Source of the DNA: Xanthobacter autotrophicus
Lineage (GTDB): Bacteria > Pseudomonadota > Alphaproteobacteria > Rhizobiales > Xanthobacteraceae
Strand: one strand, 5' to 3'
Assembly (NCBI RefSeq): GCF_043194295.1
Contig: NZ_JBAFVK010000001.1
Length of the DNA: 64,000 nucleotides
Shown here: positions 36,213 to 45,688 of the stretch, piece after piece
Layout of the letters: each line of letters opens with the position of its first letter
Position numbering within the stretch: the stretch's first letter is position 1
Program-made: the position numbers and the translations under genes
The notes under the pieces: generated by a model
What the model was told of the DNA's origin: nothing
The model's input: only the letters and a program-made list of their open reading frames with translations
Databases searched by the model: none

Positions 36213-36473
36213 ATGCGTTTGAAGGTCACCATGGCACGACATTGGCAAACCCCGCTCAACCGGCCTATCTGGCTCCCCGACGGCAGTCAGCTCGAAACGC
36301 TGACCGATTGCGGTCGCCTGCTGCTGCAACGATTCGCGGCGGGAGAAGGCGGGCCGGGCCTCGATGCCGCCCTCAAGGCACTCATCGGTGCCGCAGAGGC
36401 GGGTCGGCCGGAGGATGTGGCACTCGCGGAGCGCAAGGTGCGCCTGTTTTTCCACGCCCGGGCGCTTCTTTAG
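36213..36473 (+). CDS. Small hypothetical protein (86 aa)
   Basis: A basic-to-neutral 86-residue protein starting MRLKVTMARHWQTPLNRPIW, with a helical C-terminal half (LDAALKALIGAAEAGRPEDVALAERKVRLFFHARALL). I do not recognise a family. It lies 86 bp after egtD in the same direction. An internal ATG at 36231 is an alternative start. The support is composition and position only. Confidence 0.5.
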   Translation: MRLKVTMARHWQTPLNRPIWLPDGSQLETLTDCGRLLLQRFAAGEGGPGLDAALKALIGAAEAGRPEDVALAERKVRLFFHARALL

Positions 36474-36528
36474 GCCGCCCGGCAACCTCTGCCATCTTAC
36501 CACCGTGATTTGGGGGCTGTTTCGGCCG

Positions 36529-36738
36529 ATGATGATCTGTGCCGAATGCGGCCGCTGCGGGCGCCGTTCCATCCTGTCCCAACGCTCCGACACGCACGAA
36601 CCGCAACTCACCAGCGCGCCGGCCGAGCCGGTCACGCTGCGGTGCGACCTGTGTGGCAGCAGGCGGGTGCAGGTGGTCGAGTTCGATTCGCCCTACCTTG
36701 CCATGGCCTTCGTCGCCAAGCGCGGATCAGGGCGCTGA
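36529..36738 (+). CDS. Small zinc-ribbon-like protein (69 aa)
   Basis: A 69-residue protein starting MMICAECGRCGRRS. It has two cysteine clusters, CAECGRC at residues 4-10 and CDLCGS at about 44-49, spaced like a zinc ribbon. The function is unknown. It lies 55 bp after the previous small gene. Its 3' end overlaps a possible convergent gene by 12 bp. Confidence 0.5.
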   Translation: MMICAECGRCGRRSILSQRSDTHEPQLTSAPAEPVTLRCDLCGSRRVQVVEFDSPYLAMAFVAKRGSGR

Positions 36739-37020
36739 CAGCGCGGCCTCGCCGTGGTTCGCGGTCTTGATGCCGTCCTGATCGGCGCGGAATCCGTCGC
36801 TGAGGGAACCCCTGCAGAAGATCGGGCTACCGGTGACGCAACGGCCATTTGCGTCGAGCGGATAGACGCCAGACCACGCACAACACCCACAATCGTCCGT
36901 CGCTATGGCAACGGCCAGATCACGGTCGAAGCAGACCGTCTCGCTCTCCAGAACGAGATTGCCCCGCGAACGCACCATCGACATGACGAGATACGCGGCG
37001 GGAATGCCGGTGAACGACAT
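36727..37020 (-). CDS. Possible small Cys-containing protein (97 aa)
   Basis: A 97-residue frame starting MSFTGIPAAYLVMSMVRSRG and containing DDCGCCAWSG. The composition is plausible for a real protein and less Arg-rich than most antisense frames here, but I know no family. It overlaps the zinc-ribbon-like gene by 12 bp at the 3' ends. The other 150 bp up to the next gene hold nothing I can support. Confidence 0.35.
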   Translation of the reverse strand: MSFTGIPAAYLVMSMVRSRGNLVLESETVCFDRDLAVAIATDDCGCCAWSGVYPLDANGRCVTGSPIFCRGSLSDGFRADQDGIKTANHGEAALSAP

Positions 37021-37174
37021 TTCCTGAACCTTTCCGCCCCCGGATCGGCTAACGGTTCACATCGCGGACAGCTCTGACCTCGCGACCGCGACGATCAGGA
37101 GCTTACGCCCTCGCCTCCACAGACGCTACTGTTGCATCTCAATTGCGAAGGGCGGGCGCGCGGCCCGGCATGTG

Positions 37175-38953
37175 ATGGGTTCCGTATTCGTTTCTAATCT
37201 TGTTCTTCTTGTGGTTGCCGCCCTGGTTGTGGTCGGCACCCTGTCGAGCCTGCTCGCGGCGCGGTTCGGTGCGCCGATCCTTCTGGTATTCCTGATCATC
37301 GGTGTCGCGGCAGGGGAGGGCGGCCCCGGCGGCATCCATTTCAACGACTATTGGGCCACCTACATGGTGGGCTCGGCAGCGCTGGCAGTGATCCTGTTCG
37401 ACGGCGGGCTGCGCATGCGTATCGCCAGCATGCGCGGTGCCATCATCCCGGCGGTGGGCCTGTCCACCATCGGCGTGGTGATGACGGCGGCGCTGGTGGC
37501 GCTGGTGGCGGGGCCGCTGCTAAGCCTCGGCCCGCTGGAAAGCCTGCTGGTGGGCGCCATCGTCGCTTCAACCGACGCGGCGGCGGTGTTGTTCCTGGTG
37601 CGCGCGCAGGGCCTTCATCTCGGCCGGCGGGTGGGCTCGGTGATCGAGATCGAGTCGGCCACCAACGATCCGGCGGCGGTGTTCCTCACCGTGCTTCTGG
37701 TGGAGCTTTTGACCACCAGCGCGGGCAGCCCCGGCATGGCCATGGTGTTTGGCGTGCTGCGGGAGATGGTGGTGGGTGCGGTGCTTGGGGTGGCGGGGGG
37801 CTATGCCATCGTCGCCCTGCTGAACCGGGTGGACCTGCCGGGCGGCCTTCATCCGGTGATGGTCATGGGCATCGCCGTGCTCTTGTTCGCGGTCACCTCG
37901 CTGTTGCACGGCTCCGGATTTCTGGCGGTCTATCTCGCCGGCCTGGTGCTGGGCAACCGGCCGGTGCGGGCCATCGCCTCCATCACCTCGTTCCTCGATA
38001 CCGTGACCTGGCTGTGCCAGATCGTCATGTTCGTGATGCTGGGGCTTCTGGTGTCGCCCGAGAAGATCCTGGTCTACGCGCTGCCCGCCTTGGGGGTCGC
38101 CGCGTTCCTCATCCTGGTGGGGCGCCCGGCGGCGGTGTTCCTGTGCCTCGCGCCGTTCCGCTTCTCGCTGAAGGAGAAGCTGTTCATCTCCTGGGCCGGG
38201 TTGCGCGGGGCGGTGTCCATCTTCCTCGCCACCATTCCCATGCTGGCGCATTTGCCGCAGGCCGAGGTTTATTTCAACGTCGCCTTCGCGGTGGTGCTGG
38301 TCTCCCTCATCCTGCACGGCTGGACCATGGCGACGGTGGCGCGGCGGCTCGACGTGACCTTGTCCGATCCCGCCCCCAGCATCCGCCGCTTCGAGATCGA
38401 CCTGCCGGGGCAGACCGAGGTGGAGCTGGTCGCCTATCCCGTGGTGACCGGCACCCCCGCCACCGGACAGCACGCGCTGCCCAGCTGGGCGCGGCTGGTG
38501 ATGGTGGTGCGCGCCGGACAGACCCTGACCCCGGAAGCCGCCGGCCCGCTCAAGGTCGGCGACTACGGCTACGTGCTGGCGCCGCCCAAGCGGGTGCATC
38601 AGCTCGACCGGCTGTTCCGCCCGCAGGAGGTGACACCCATGGACGACGGCGCCGCCTTCCCCTTCGTGGGCGAGGTGCGGCTCGGCGATCTCGTGAGTTT
38701 CTACGGGCTGGTGGTGCCCGACGCGGAACTCGGCCTCACCATCGCCGAGGCCTTCTCCGACCGCTCGGACGACCATCCGGCGCGGGGCATGCGCATCCGC
38801 TATGGCCATGCGGTGATCGAGGTGCGCGAGGTGGTGGACGGTCGCGTCACCTGGGCCGTGCTGCGGCTGGAGCCGGGCCGCCTCAAGCGTTCCATCGCGA
38901 AGGTGCGGCGGCTGTTCGGCCTCCAGCCCGAGGGGGACGACGACGAGGAGTGA
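37175..38953 (+). CDS. NhaP2/CvrA-type K+(Na+)/H+ antiporter
   Basis: A 592-residue CPA1 antiporter. About 12 membrane segments lie in residues 5-395, with LLVFLIIGVAAGEGGPGG, the DP-type ion site in ATNDPAAVFLT and AGLRGAVSIFLATIP. A C-terminal TrkA-C/CorC-like cytosolic part (about 400-592) follows, as in NhaP2 of potassium/proton antiporters. The ATG at 37175 directly follows an alternative GTG. It stands alone and may act with the Kef-type system in pH and K+ control. Confidence 0.92.
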   Translation: MGSVFVSNLVLLVVAALVVVGTLSSLLAARFGAPILLVFLIIGVAAGEGGPGGIHFNDYWATYMVGSAALAVILFDGGLRMRIASMRGAIIPAVGLSTIGVVMTAALVALVAGPLLSLGPLESLLVGAIVASTDAAAVLFLVRAQGLHLGRRVGSVIEIESATNDPAAVFLTVLLVELLTTSAGSPGMAMVFGVLREMVVGAVLGVAGGYAIVALLNRVDLPGGLHPVMVMGIAVLLFAVTSLLHGSGFLAVYLAGLVLGNRPVRAIASITSFLDTVTWLCQIVMFVMLGLLVSPEKILVYALPALGVAAFLILVGRPAAVFLCLAPFRFSLKEKLFISWAGLRGAVSIFLATIPMLAHLPQAEVYFNVAFAVVLVSLILHGWTMATVARRLDVTLSDPAPSIRRFEIDLPGQTEVELVAYPVVTGTPATGQHALPSWARLVMVVRAGQTLTPEAAGPLKVGDYGYVLAPPKRVHQLDRLFRPQEVTPMDDGAAFPFVGEVRLGDLVSFYGLVVPDAELGLTIAEAFSDRSDDHPARGMRIRYGHAVIEVREVVDGRVTWAVLRLEPGRLKRSIAKVRRLFGLQPEGDDDEE

Positions 38954-39019
38954 GCGCCGTCATGTTTGCGCCGCGAGGACGGTTCAAAACCCGCCCTGAG
39001 ATCCATCGAGGAGGCGGGG

Positions 39020-39334
39020 ATGAGGCTGTTCATGCGCCGGCGCGGGGAGGCGGGCCCCGCGCGCGATGCCGCCCGCGCATTGGCGGATCTCGTGCGCGAC
39101 ACCCTGAAGCTTGATGCGGACGCCACGGTCTCGGTCTCCGAGATTTCCTGTGGTGATCCCGCCTGCGGCGGCTCCGAGACGGTGGTTCTGGTGATGCGGC
39201 CGGGCGCGCGCACGCAAGCCGCAAAAGTGCTCATGCCCATGGGGCAGGTGACGCCCGAGGCGCTGGTCGCCGCCCTCAAGCCCCTGATGGAGGGGGAGGC
39301 CGCGGTCTCCACCGGAGGCCGTGTCCCAGTTTGA
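39020..39334 (+). CDS. Conserved-type small protein with CGDPACGG motif
   Basis: A 104-residue protein starting MRLFMRRRGEAGPARDAARA, with SEISCGDPACGGSETVVLVM in the centre. Proteins with an ISCGDP-C pattern are common in Hyphomicrobiales and have no known function; this is from memory of the family. The strong GAGGAGGCGGGG ribosome binding site supports the start at 39020. It follows the antiporter gene by 66 bp in the same direction and could be cotranscribed. Confidence 0.65.
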   Translation: MRLFMRRRGEAGPARDAARALADLVRDTLKLDADATVSVSEISCGDPACGGSETVVLVMRPGARTQAAKVLMPMGQVTPEALVAALKPLMEGEAAVSTGGRVPV

Positions 39335-39380
39335 AAAGAGCCGCCGGCGCACCTGCTTTCCAACCCCGCGCCGGCCGGCT

Positions 39381-39465
39381 CCCTCTCCCGCCCGAACTCG
39401 GCTGTTGCCGAGTTCGGCTCCCCAGAGCTGAAGCCGGAAATATCCGGCTTCAGTGCGGGAGAGGG
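39381..39465. repeat. 85-bp cloverleaf-like palindromic element
   Basis: Three perfect 11-bp stems in one 85-bp unit. The outer stem pairs 39381-39391 (CCCTCTCCCGC) with 39455-39465. Inside, 39392-39402 pairs with 39407-39417 around a TGTT loop, and 39428-39438 pairs with 39443-39453 around an AATA loop. The stems would form a three-way junction. It lies between two plus-strand genes, 46 bp after a stop codon, and resembles REP/RIME-type extragenic elements rather than a simple terminator, since there is no T tract. Confidence 0.8.
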
Positions 39466-39584
39466 TTCAGAGCGCGCAGGGTCAAGCGGTAGGTTTTCAA
39501 ATTGAGACACCACCAAACCGGACTTTCGTCCCACGGCGAGAAGGTCTAAACGGCCAGAGCCTTTTCCCTTGCCGTGACCGTTCC

Positions 39585-40778
39585 ATGTCCCTTCCTTCCG
39601 CCGCTTCCCGCCCCGCCCGGTCCCTCAACCCGATCTATGCGGAGCTGCCCACCACCATCTTCGAGGTGATGTCGCAGCTTGCCCGCACCCATGAGGCGGT
39701 CAATCTCGGCCAGGGTTTCCCGGACGATCCCGGCCCGGAGGACGTGCGGCGCACGGCGGCCGACGCTGTGGTGAACGGCTGGAACCAGTATCCCCCCATG
39801 ATGGGCCTGCCGGAGCTGCGCGCCGCCGCCGCCACCCATTATCGCCGCTGGCAGGGGCTGGAGCTGGATCCCGACGCCGAGGTGATGGTCACCTCCGGCG
39901 CCACCGAGGCGCTGGCCGGCGCGCTCCTCGCCCTCATCGAGTCCGGTGACGAGGTGGTGCTGTTCCAGCCGCTCTACGACGCCTACCTCCCATTGGTGAA
40001 GCGGGCCGGCGGCATCCCGAAGCTGGTGCGGCTCGAGCCGCCGTCCTGGAGCATCACGCGGGAGGCCCTCGCCGCCGCCTTCTCCGAGCGCACCAAGCTG
40101 GTGCTGTTCAACAATCCGCAGAACCCCACCGGTGTGGTCTATGGCCACGCGGAACTGGCGCTTTTGGCCGAGTTCTGCGTGGCGTTTGATGCCTATGCGG
40201 TGTCTGATGAGGTGTGGGAACACGTCATCTTCGACGGCGTCGCCTTCACCTCGCTCATGGCCCTGCCGGGCATGCGCGAGCGCACCGTGAAAATCTCTTC
40301 CGCCGGCAAGATCTTCGGCATGACCGGATGGAAGGTGGGCCTCGTCTTCGCCGCCCCGCCGCTGATGAAGGTGTTGTCCAAGGCGCACCAGTTCCTCACC
40401 TTCACCACGCCGCCCAATTTGCAGGTGGCGGTGGCCTACGGGCTCGGCAAGGCGGACGATTATTTCACCGGCATGCGGGCCGACCTCCAGCGCTCCCGCG
40501 ACCGTCTGGCGCAGGGGCTCGCCAGCCTCGGCTTTTCGGTGCTGCCGTCGGCGGGCACCTATTTCCTCTCCATCGACCTTGCCGCCCACACCAACGGAGC
40601 GGACGATGAGGCCTTCTGCCTCGATCTGGTGCGCACCTTCGGGGTCGCCACCATCCCGGTTTCGGCCTTCTATGCCCAGGACGCGGTGAAGAGCGTGGTG
40701 CGCTTCTGCTTCGCCAAGCGCGACGAGACCATCGACCGCGCGCTGGAGCGGCTGGCCAAGGTGACGCTGCGGCGCTGA
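39585..40778 (+). CDS. PLP-dependent class I/II aminotransferase
   Basis: A 397-residue fold-type I aminotransferase. It has VNLGQGFPDDPGPEDV, the N-P pair FNNPQNPTGVVY, DEVWEHVIFDG and the lysine in SSAGKIFGMTGWKVG that binds PLP, then VRFCFAKRDETI. The GQGFPD and GMTGWK patterns match the kynurenine/glutamine/methionine aminotransferase group (YbdL/CCBL-like). The specific substrate cannot be fixed. The ATG at 39585 is the start consistent with the family; the upstream frame overlaps the palindromic element. Confidence 0.88.
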   Translation: MSLPSAASRPARSLNPIYAELPTTIFEVMSQLARTHEAVNLGQGFPDDPGPEDVRRTAADAVVNGWNQYPPMMGLPELRAAAATHYRRWQGLELDPDAEVMVTSGATEALAGALLALIESGDEVVLFQPLYDAYLPLVKRAGGIPKLVRLEPPSWSITREALAAAFSERTKLVLFNNPQNPTGVVYGHAELALLAEFCVAFDAYAVSDEVWEHVIFDGVAFTSLMALPGMRERTVKISSAGKIFGMTGWKVGLVFAAPPLMKVLSKAHQFLTFTTPPNLQVAVAYGLGKADDYFTGMRADLQRSRDRLAQGLASLGFSVLPSAGTYFLSIDLAAHTNGADDEAFCLDLVRTFGVATIPVSAFYAQDAVKSVVRFCFAKRDETIDRALERLAKVTLRR

Positions 40779-41051
40779 CGGCCGGCGCGGGCGATCACGA
40801 GTGTGTGCATCACAAGTGTATCATGGTTGCCCGGCGCCCTCGGTGCGGACCTGACCAAACCTTAATTGGACCGGACGATCAGCTTGGTGTTGCATTGCGG
40901 CGAGCGAGGCCGGGGCCGTTGCGCCCACACCTTTCGGATTGCGTAGGAACCCGAATGGTGCGTGGTCTCTGGCGGGCGAGGGTGCGGAGTTCCGTCAGGT
41001 CTGCCGAACCTGGACGGATTCGGCTCTGGCGGGTGGGCGATCGAGGTTTGC

Positions 41052-42203
41052 ATGTCTTCGGAGACGGGATCGCGTAAACGACGGGTTCTATTGGCTGTCC
41101 TGTGTCTGGCGGTGCTCGGCGCGGGAGCCTGGGCTTGGGACCGGAAGCCCTGGATCAGCGCCGCGGCGCAAAAGCCGGCGAGCACGTCGGGGCGGGTGGT
41201 CGCGGTGCTCGCCGCCAAGGCCGAGCGCACTGCGCTCCCGGTACGGGTGGAGGCCCTGGGCACCGTCGAATCCATGGTCACCGTGCCGATCCGCTCGCGG
41301 GTCGCCGCGGCGGTGGACAAGGTGGGCTTTGCCGACGGCGCCTTCGTGCAGGCAGGCGATCTTCTCTTCGCCCTCGATTCCCGCGTCATCGACGCCGAAA
41401 TCCGCCAGTCCGAGGCGACGCTGGCCCGCGACAAGGTGCAACTGGAGAAGACCCTGCGCGACGTGGAGCGCTATAGCGGCCTCGCCACGCGCAACGCGGT
41501 CTCGCAGGTGCAGGTGGATGACGCCAAGACCACCGCCGACGTGCAGAAGGCCACTGTGGCGCAGGACGAGGCGAACCTGCAGTCGCTCAAGGTCCAGCGC
41601 GGCTATTACGACATCCGCTCCCCGGCCTCCGGACGCATCGGCGTGTCGGCCGCCCGGGCCGGCGCGGTGATCCGCGTGGACGACACGCTGGCCACGGTGC
41701 GCCAGCTGAAGCCCATCTATGTCGCCTTCGGTCTGCCGGAGCGCTACATCGCCGACCTGCGGGCGGCCCAGGATGCCAAGGTCTCCATCACCCTCCACGG
41801 TTCGGGCGAGACCATCTCCGACGGCAAGGTGGCGGTGATCGACAATACGGTGGACCCGCAGACCGGGACCCTCACCGCCCGCGCCATCTTCGCCAATGCG
41901 GACGAGCGGCTGTGGCCCGGCACGCTGGGCGCCGTCACCGTGACGCTCCGGATGGAGAACGACATCGTCGCCGTCCCCAGCGAGGCGGTGCAGACCGGGC
42001 AGGACGGCACCTTCGTCTTCGTGGTGGAGGACGGCATCGCCAAGGTGCGGCCGGTCACCACCACGCGAACGGTGGAGGGACGCTCGGTGATAACCAAGGG
42101 GCTCTCCGGCGGCGAGACGGTGGTCACCGACGGCCAGCTTTCCCTGCGCAACGGCAGCCGGGTGAACGTGCGCACCCGCACCCCGCCCGTCGCCGGGAGC
42201 TGA
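41052..42203 (+). CDS. RND efflux periplasmic adaptor (membrane-fusion protein)
   Basis: A 383-residue protein with an N-terminal signal/anchor helix (RRVLLAVLCLAVLGAGAWAW), a biotinyl-lipoyl-like domain (GTVESMVTVPIRSRVAAAVDKVGFADGAFVQAGDLLFALD), an alpha-hairpin (about 100-150), and a beta-barrel and membrane-proximal domain. This is the MdtA/AcrA group that links an RND pump to an outer-membrane channel. The start at 41052 follows GGAGGTTTGC-like sequence. The pump gene follows after 5 bp. No outer-membrane TolC-type gene is adjacent. Confidence 0.92.
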   Translation: MSSETGSRKRRVLLAVLCLAVLGAGAWAWDRKPWISAAAQKPASTSGRVVAVLAAKAERTALPVRVEALGTVESMVTVPIRSRVAAAVDKVGFADGAFVQAGDLLFALDSRVIDAEIRQSEATLARDKVQLEKTLRDVERYSGLATRNAVSQVQVDDAKTTADVQKATVAQDEANLQSLKVQRGYYDIRSPASGRIGVSAARAGAVIRVDDTLATVRQLKPIYVAFGLPERYIADLRAAQDAKVSITLHGSGETISDGKVAVIDNTVDPQTGTLTARAIFANADERLWPGTLGAVTVTLRMENDIVAVPSEAVQTGQDGTFVFVVEDGIAKVRPVTTTRTVEGRSVITKGLSGGETVVTDGQLSLRNGSRVNVRTRTPPVAGS

Positions 42204-42208
42204 GCCCC

Positions 42209-45200
42209 ATGTTCGCCGAATTGTGCATCCGCCGCCCCGTCATGACGACGCTGATGATGCTGTCGCTGGTGGTGGCGGGCCTGTTCGCCTATCGCCAGTT
42301 GCCGGTGGCGGCGTTGCCGCGGGTGGATTTTCCCACCATCACCATTTCGGCCACCCTGTCGGGCGCCAGCCCCGAAACCATGGCGACGGCGGTGGCGACA
42401 CCCATCGAGCGCCAACTGGCCACCATCGCCGGCATCTCTTCGCTCACCTCGTCGAGCACCCAGGGCTCCAGCTCCATCACCGTGCAGTTCGACCTGAACC
42501 GCAACATCGACGCCGCCGCCCTCGACGTGCAATCCGCCCTCTCCGTGGCGCAGCGCCAGCTGCCCCAGGAGATGACCATCCCGCCAAGCTTCCGCAAGGT
42601 TAATCCCGCCGACGCGCCGGTGCTGCTGCTGGTGGTCTCATCCGACACCCTGCCGCTGTCGGCGGTGAACGAATATGCCGATACCCTCATCGGCCAGCAG
42701 ATCTCCCAGCTGCCCGGCGTGGCGCAGGTACAGATCTACGGCACCCAGAAATATGCGGTGCGCATTCGGGTGGATCCCGCCGCCGCCGGGGCGCGCAATA
42801 TCTCGGCCGACGACATCCAGGGCGCCGTTTCGGCTGCCGCCTCCAACACGCCGCTGGGCATCATCTCCGGTCCCAAGCAGTCGCAGACCATCGACATGGG
42901 CTCCACCAAGGCAGATGCGACCCAGTTCCGCCGCATCGTGGTGGCCTGGCGCAACGGGGCCCCGGTGCGGCTGGAGGAGATCGCCACCATCTCCGACGGC
43001 GTGGAGAACGAGCGGATAGCGAGCTGGTACAACGACACCCGCGCCATCATCCTCGCGGTGGTGCGCCAGCCCGATGCCAATACCGTGAGCGTGGTGGACG
43101 AGGTGCGCGCGCGCCTGCCGTCGTTCCGCGCCCAGCTGCCGGCCTCGGTCAACATCGACACCTTCATGGACCGCTCGGTCTCCATCCGCGATGCGGTGGC
43201 CGACGTGCAGAAGACCCTGTTCGAGGCCATCGCCCTCGTGGTGCTGGTGATCTTCCTGTTCCTGCGCAACGTGCGCGCCACCATCATCCCCTCGCTGGCG
43301 CTGCCGCTCTCTATCGTCTCCACCTTCGCGGTCATGTGGGTGCTGGGCTTCTCCATCAACAACATGACGCTGCTGGCGCTGACGCTCTGCGTGGGCTTCG
43401 TGGTGGACGACGCCATCGTGGTGCTGGAGAACATCTACCGCCACGTGGAGAATGGCGAAAAGCCGTTCCGCGCCGCCATCCGCGGCTCGCGGGAAATCGG
43501 CTTCACCATCATCTCCATGACCCTGTCGCTGGTGGCGGTGTTCATCCCGGTCCTGTTCATGGGCGGGGTGGTAGGGCGGGTGTTCCGCGAATTCGCGGTC
43601 ACCATCTCCGTCGCCATCCTGGTTTCGGGCTTCGTCTCGCTGACCCTGACACCCATGCTGTGCGCCCGCGTGATGAAGGCGCCGGACCATGCGAAGAAGC
43701 CGTCCCTCTTCTTCCGCATCACCGAGCGCATGTTCGAGGCCTGGCTCGGCGCCTACCGGGTGAGCCTTGATTTCGTGCTGCGGCACCGCCCCTTCATGCT
43801 GGTGGTGACGCTCGCGACGGTGGCCCTCTCGGTCTATCTCTACATCATCATCCCCAAGGGCTTCTTCCCGCAGGAGGACAACGGCTTCATCACCGGCACG
43901 GTGGAGGCCGCCACCGACTCATCCTTCGACGCCATGGTGGCGCGGCAGAAGGAGGTGGCGGACGCCATCAAGGCCGATCCGGATGTGGACTATCTGGTCT
44001 CCACCGCCGGCGCCACGGGCAACAGCCGCACCACCAACACCGGCCGCCTGTTCATCGCCCTGAAGTCCCGCGACACCCGCCTTCTGTCCGCCGACGGGGT
44101 GATCCAGAACCTGCGGCGCCGGGTGTCCCAGGTGCCGGGCGTGAACGTGTTCTTCCAGCCGGTGCAGAACATCTCGGTGGGCGGCGTCGCCTCCAAGAGC
44201 CAGTTCCAGTACACGCTGCAGAGCGCCGACACCCAGACCCTCTTCACCGTCGCCAAGGACATGGAGCAGCGCCTCGCCGCCCTGCCGGGCCTGCGCGACG
44301 TGACCTCCGATCTTCAGATCAGCAATCCGCAGATCACCATCGTTCTCGACAAGGACAAGGCGGCGGCCCTCGGCATTACCGAGCAGCAGTTACGCGATGC
44401 GCTCTACACCCAGTTCGGCACCCGCCAGATCGCGACGCTCTATACCTCCACCAACCAGTTCGCCATCATCGCCGAGGTGCAGCCGCGCTTCCAGCGCGAG
44501 CCGGGCGACATCGGCCGGGTCTATCTGCGCACCTCATCGGGCGCCGTGGTGCCGCTGGAGACGGTGGCCAACATCACCCGCACGGTGGGGCCGCTCTCCA
44601 TCCAGCACCAGCAGCAGCAGCCGGCGGTGACCATCTCGTTCAACCTCGCCCCCGGCACGGCGCTGGGCCAGGCGGTGGAGCAGATCGAGGCCGCGGCGCT
44701 GGATGCCGCCATTCCCGCCAGCATCACCACCGGCTTTGCCGGCAACGCCCAGGTGTTCCAGGATTCGCTCTCCAACCAGCCGCTGCTCATCCTCGCGGCG
44801 GTGGTGGTGATCTATATCGTGCTGGGCATCCTCTACGAGAGCTTCATCCACCCCATCACCATCCTGTCGGGCCTGCCGTCTGCGGGCATCGGGGCGCTCA
44901 TCACCCTGATGGTGGCCGGCATGGAATTGTCGGTGATCGCCATCATCGGCATCATCATGCTGGTGGGCATCGTGAAGAAGAACGCCATCATGATGATCGA
45001 CGTGGCGCTGGAGCGCCGCCGCGCCGGGGCGTTGGCGCAGGACGCCATCCGTGAGGCGGCGCTGCTGCGCTTCCGCCCCATCATGATGACCACGCTGGCC
45101 GCCATCTTCGGCGTGCTGCCCATCGCGCTCGGGGCCGGGGCGGGCTCGGAGCTGCGCCAGCCTTTGGGCGTGGCGGTGGTGGGCGGGCTGCTCTTGTCGC

Positions 45201-45337
45201 AGCTTTTGACGCTCTACATCACGCCGGTGATCTATCTCTATCTCGACCGGCTGGACGGGGTGGTGCACCACGCCATCTCGGGCCGCCACGCGGAGCCGGT
45301 GGCCAAGCCCGTCCCGGACCGCATCGCGGCGGAGTAG
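42209..45337 (+). CDS. RND multidrug efflux permease (HAE1/MdtB-like)
   Basis: A 1042-residue inner-membrane proton-drug antiporter. It starts MFAELCIRRPVMTTLMMLSL and has twelve membrane segments, with the proton-relay region VGFVVDDAIVVLENIYRHVE (Asp-Asp in TM4) and LVGIVKKNAIMMIDVALE in TM10. Two large periplasmic loops lie at about 30-335 and 560-870. It is complete. Its closest relatives are MdtB/MdtC and similar pumps, and the substrate is unknown. It is coupled to the adaptor gene. Confidence 0.95.
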   Translation: MFAELCIRRPVMTTLMMLSLVVAGLFAYRQLPVAALPRVDFPTITISATLSGASPETMATAVATPIERQLATIAGISSLTSSSTQGSSSITVQFDLNRNIDAAALDVQSALSVAQRQLPQEMTIPPSFRKVNPADAPVLLLVVSSDTLPLSAVNEYADTLIGQQISQLPGVAQVQIYGTQKYAVRIRVDPAAAGARNISADDIQGAVSAAASNTPLGIISGPKQSQTIDMGSTKADATQFRRIVVAWRNGAPVRLEEIATISDGVENERIASWYNDTRAIILAVVRQPDANTVSVVDEVRARLPSFRAQLPASVNIDTFMDRSVSIRDAVADVQKTLFEAIALVVLVIFLFLRNVRATIIPSLALPLSIVSTFAVMWVLGFSINNMTLLALTLCVGFVVDDAIVVLENIYRHVENGEKPFRAAIRGSREIGFTIISMTLSLVAVFIPVLFMGGVVGRVFREFAVTISVAILVSGFVSLTLTPMLCARVMKAPDHAKKPSLFFRITERMFEAWLGAYRVSLDFVLRHRPFMLVVTLATVALSVYLYIIIPKGFFPQEDNGFITGTVEAATDSSFDAMVARQKEVADAIKADPDVDYLVSTAGATGNSRTTNTGRLFIALKSRDTRLLSADGVIQNLRRRVSQVPGVNVFFQPVQNISVGGVASKSQFQYTLQSADTQTLFTVAKDMEQRLAALPGLRDVTSDLQISNPQITIVLDKDKAAALGITEQQLRDALYTQFGTRQIATLYTSTNQFAIIAEVQPRFQREPGDIGRVYLRTSSGAVVPLETVANITRTVGPLSIQHQQQQPAVTISFNLAPGTALGQAVEQIEAAALDAAIPASITTGFAGNAQVFQDSLSNQPLLILAAVVVIYIVLGILYESFIHPITILSGLPSAGIGALITLMVAGMELSVIAIIGIIMLVGIVKKNAIMMIDVALERRRAGALAQDAIREAALLRFRPIMMTTLAAIFGVLPIALGAGAGSELRQPLGVAVVGGLLLSQLLTLYITPVIYLYLDRLDGVVHHAISGRHAEPVAKPVPDRIAAE

Positions 45338-45358
45338 GGCGGGGCTGCGCCCGCTCCC

Positions 45359-45688
45359 TCAGGTCACCGAGCGGGCGGCGCGGCGTTCGCGCAGGGCGAA
45401 TTGCAGGTTGCGGATATAGATGAAGGTGGACAGCGCCTGCCCGGCGATGAACACCGGATCGCGCCGGTAAAGCGCATAGATCAGCAGCAGCGTGCCGCCG
45501 CCCAGCGAAAAGGTCCAGAAGGCGAACGGGATCACCGAGCGCTGCGCCTTCTCGCTGGCGATCCACTGCACCACGAAGCGCATGGTGAACATGATCTGGG
45601 CCACGAGACCCAGCACCACCCACCAGTCGAACTGGTCAATGAAGACGTCGTGCAGGTAATCGCCGATCTGGCTGAGGTAATAGATCAT
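45359..45688 (-). CDS. LAB_N (lipid A biosynthesis N-terminal) small membrane protein
   Basis: A 109-residue membrane protein with three to four helices and the LAB_N signatures DWWVVLGLVAQIMFTMRFVVQWI, SVIPFAFWTFSLGG and YRRDPVFIAGQALSTFIYIRNL. LAB_N proteins are linked to lipid A or polyprenyl-phosphate-sugar biosynthesis. The start at 45688 shares its A with the stop of the upstream glycosyltransferase (TGATG), so it is the last gene of a four-gene operon. Confidence 0.9.
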   Translation of the reverse strand: MIYYLSQIGDYLHDVFIDQFDWWVVLGLVAQIMFTMRFVVQWIASEKAQRSVIPFAFWTFSLGGGTLLLIYALYRRDPVFIAGQALSTFIYIRNLQFALRERRAARSVT

